From positions 1 through 27,174 of the forward strand of contig DAOVIO010000039.1 of assembly GCA_030673645.1 (NCBI GenBank): a stretch of DNA of 27,174 nucleotides, given 5' to 3'. Positions 25,507 through 27,174 of the stretch are shown piece after piece. Within the stretch, counting starts at the first letter, position 1; each line of letters starts with the position of its first letter. Below the pieces are notes generated by a model. It did not search any database, was not told the origin of the DNA, and worked only from the letters and a program-made list of their open reading frames with translations. This DNA comes from JAGLSB01 sp023135955. Lineage in GTDB: Bacteria; Bacteroidota; Bacteroidia; Bacteroidales; GCA-2748055. A program made the position numbers and the translations under genes.

Positions 25507-27174
25507 ATGAAAAAAATTATATCAATAGTTTTGTTTGTCTGGTGCATAACAATTGTTCATGCCGAAACTTATTATGTAAATGCCACAAGCGGTAATGATA
25601 CCAACATTGGTACCACCACAAATCAGGCATGGGCATCATTAAATAAGGTAAACGGGCAATCATTTAGTCCGGGGGATAGTATTCTCTTTAAAGCAGGTGA
25701 AATTTGGAACGGGCAATTACTTATCGATGATAAAGGGACAGAAAGTGAACCGATTGTTTATTCAAAATATGGAGAAGGGAATAAACCACAAATTAATGGA
25801 AATGGTGAAGATATTTACACCGTTAAACTTGCTGATGCAAGTTATACTGAATTTTCAGAATTTGAAATAACAAATACTGGTGAGACTTCTTTGGCAGGGC
25901 GAATTGGGGTTTATATAACTGCAATGAACGGCGATATTCCTGGTGTTGTAGTAAAGAACCTTGAGGTACACGATGTAAATGGTGAAGTAGATAAAGATTT
26001 ACAATCAAAAGAAACTGGTGCCGGCTGGGGAATATATTGGTCGAATAAGGGAAGTTCAAATGGTCGTTTGGTAGATGCCTTAATTCAGGGATGTCATATT
26101 TATAAATGTGAACGGAACGGGATGGGCGGAGCCATTAATCGTAATATTAGGCATTTGCGTTTAAGGGTCAGGCAAAATTTAATTGAACAGGTACCAGGTG
26201 ATGCTATTATCATGAACACCTGCGAAAATTCAATAGCGGAATATAACGTTGCCCGCGATTTTCCTAGAACATTACCTGAAAGTAACGCAGCAGCAGGAAT
26301 TTGGCCCTTTAATTCGAATAATACAATTATACAATTTAACGAAGTTAGTGGCCATCAGGCTTATCTCGATGGCCAGGGTTTCGACAGCGATTTTTGGTGC
26401 ACCGGAACCACTATTCAATATAATTACAGCCACGATAATGGTGGAGGTTTTTTATTGATTTGCGGTAATAAAAACAGAAGCCCGGATGGAGAATCAAGCC
26501 CGAATACCGGAACAATAGTACGTTATAACATTAGCATCAACGATGGAGGTAGAACCTGGGGAAAACATGCGCACGATTTTCCCTTAATATATTTTCACGG
26601 TAATCCAGAAGGTACCATGATTTACAATAACACCTTTTATTTTGGAAATAAGCAGGAAGAACTGGCAGGAACAGAACCTCATTTTATAAAAGAGATTTGG
26701 GGAGAACCTTGGTCCACATCCATTTACAACAACATTTTTGCGTCATTAATACCAGGTGGTAAAATTGATATGCGTAAGAATAAAAATACCTTGATTGATA
26801 ATAATTTATACTTTAATGTTCCTATTATAGAGGACCTGGATGGTCCAATTATTGATGCCAATAAAATAAATGCAGACCCCCAATTTTTAAGTATAAATGG
26901 ACATAAAACAGAGGATTATAAATTAAGTATAGATAGTCCGGCAATAGGGATGGGGCGGTTGATTCCTGATAATGGAGGGCGTGACTTTTTTGGTAATCCC
27001 GTTTCGGCAACAGAAGCTCCAAATATTGGCGCTGATAATGGGAAAATGACAACGGACGTATTCCTGAGAAATAAGGAAGAGAAAGAAATGTTTATGGTTA
27101 ATCCGAACATTACAGACAGTAATATTTGTTTGAATGTTTCGGAATCAATTAAGAATGCCAGCATAATATTAAGC
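25507..27174 (+). CDS. Right-handed beta-helix protein with probable type IX sorting tail, 3'-truncated by window edge
   Basis: An open frame of 556 codons starts at 25507 and reaches the window end without a stop. A signal peptide (residues 1-19, IVHAE) precedes YYVNATSGNDTNIG, the same DUF1565-like opening as the protein at 10053, and similarity continues along the beta-helix: ERNG, IEQVPGDAI, AAAGIWPFNSNNTIIQFNEV and DGQGFDSDF (Asp288, Asp293, Asp295), then IQYNYSHDNGGGFLL. After the helix ends (PNIGADNGK), residues from about 528 read MFMVNPN, then SIKNASI near the edge, resembling the start of a type A sorting domain of type IX secretion. It would therefore be secreted or bound at the cell surface, unlike its lipoprotein paralogue. 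It begins 19 bases after the GH2 gene and is probably co-transcribed. A lyase or hydrolase role is inferred from fold and context. Confidence 0.88.
   Translation, partial: MKKIISIVLFVWCITIVHAETYYVNATSGNDTNIGTTTNQAWASLNKVNGQSFSPGDSILFKAGEIWNGQLLIDDKGTESEPIVYSKYGEGNKPQINGNGEDIYTVKLADASYTEFSEFEITNTGETSLAGRIGVYITAMNGDIPGVVVKNLEVHDVNGEVDKDLQSKETGAGWGIYWSNKGSSNGRLVDALIQGCHIYKCERNGMGGAINRNIRHLRLRVRQNLIEQVPGDAIIMNTCENSIAEYNVARDFPRTLPESNAAAGIWPFNSNNTIIQFNEVSGHQAYLDGQGFDSDFWCTGTTIQYNYSHDNGGGFLLICGNKNRSPDGESSPNTGTIVRYNISINDGGRTWGKHAHDFPLIYFHGNPEGTMIYNNTFYFGNKQEELAGTEPHFIKEIWGEPWSTSIYNNIFASLIPGGKIDMRKNKNTLIDNNLYFNVPIIEDLDGPIIDANKINADPQFLSINGHKTEDYKLSIDSPAIGMGRLIPDNGGRDFFGNPVSATEAPNIGADNGKMTTDVFLRNKEEKEMFMVNPNITDSNICLNVSESIKNASIILS

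Noticed and set aside
9204..27174. Insertion sequence or phage as the cause of the gene relics
   Set aside because: No transposase, integrase, terminal inverted repeats or target duplications are visible around any of the relics.
1..27174. CRISPR arrays, tRNA or rRNA genes
   Set aside because: No regularly spaced repeats and no tRNA- or rRNA-like sequence were seen on either strand.

Overview
The window is AT-rich DNA from a Bacteroidota bacterium, most likely a marine or sediment polysaccharide degrader of the Marinilabiliales/Prolixibacteraceae type; that placement is inferred. Support comes from a single-chain hybrid two-component regulator (HTCS), FtsX-like permeases about 790 residues long, several lipoprotein signals, what looks like a type IX secretion sorting tail, and a promoter of the TTG-N17-TATATTTG form. 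All credible genes are on the + strand. I see no tRNA, rRNA, CRISPR array, intact transposase, SusC or SusD.

Positions 1-4877 hold two tandem, paralogous ABC-type FtsX/MacB permeases, the first cut by the window edge. Positions 4878-5168 are an intergenic stretch with a good Bacteroidota promoter. Positions 5169-9203 encode a 1344-residue HTCS (periplasmic beta-propeller sensor, kinase, receiver, AraC DNA-binding domain), the likely local regulator of what follows.

From 9204 to the end the window is a sulfated-glycan utilisation region. Intact genes are a lipoprotein beta-helix protein, four different S1-type sulfatases, a DUF5107-TPR protein of 1106 residues, a GH2 beta-galactosidase-like lipoprotein, and a second beta-helix protein with a probable type IX tail that runs off the window. 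Together they suggest removal of sulfate esters and stepwise cleavage of a galactose-containing and perhaps fucose-containing sulfated polysaccharide. The sulfatases need cysteine-to-formylglycine maturation by an enzyme not encoded here.

The most unusual property is a series of gene relics between the intact genes: 9486-10039 (sulfatase), 16713-17195 (pectate-lyase-like), 18734-19429 (FG-GAP-like plus sulfatase pieces), 22426-22614 (GH2-like piece) and 22624-22876 (GH95-like). Several keep an intact 5' end with a signal peptide and a recognisable later or 3' piece but have lost the middle. In one, a piece that belongs in the middle lies upstream of the start codon. This points to repeated internal deletion and shuffling in the locus, or to an assembly problem; read mapping would separate the two.
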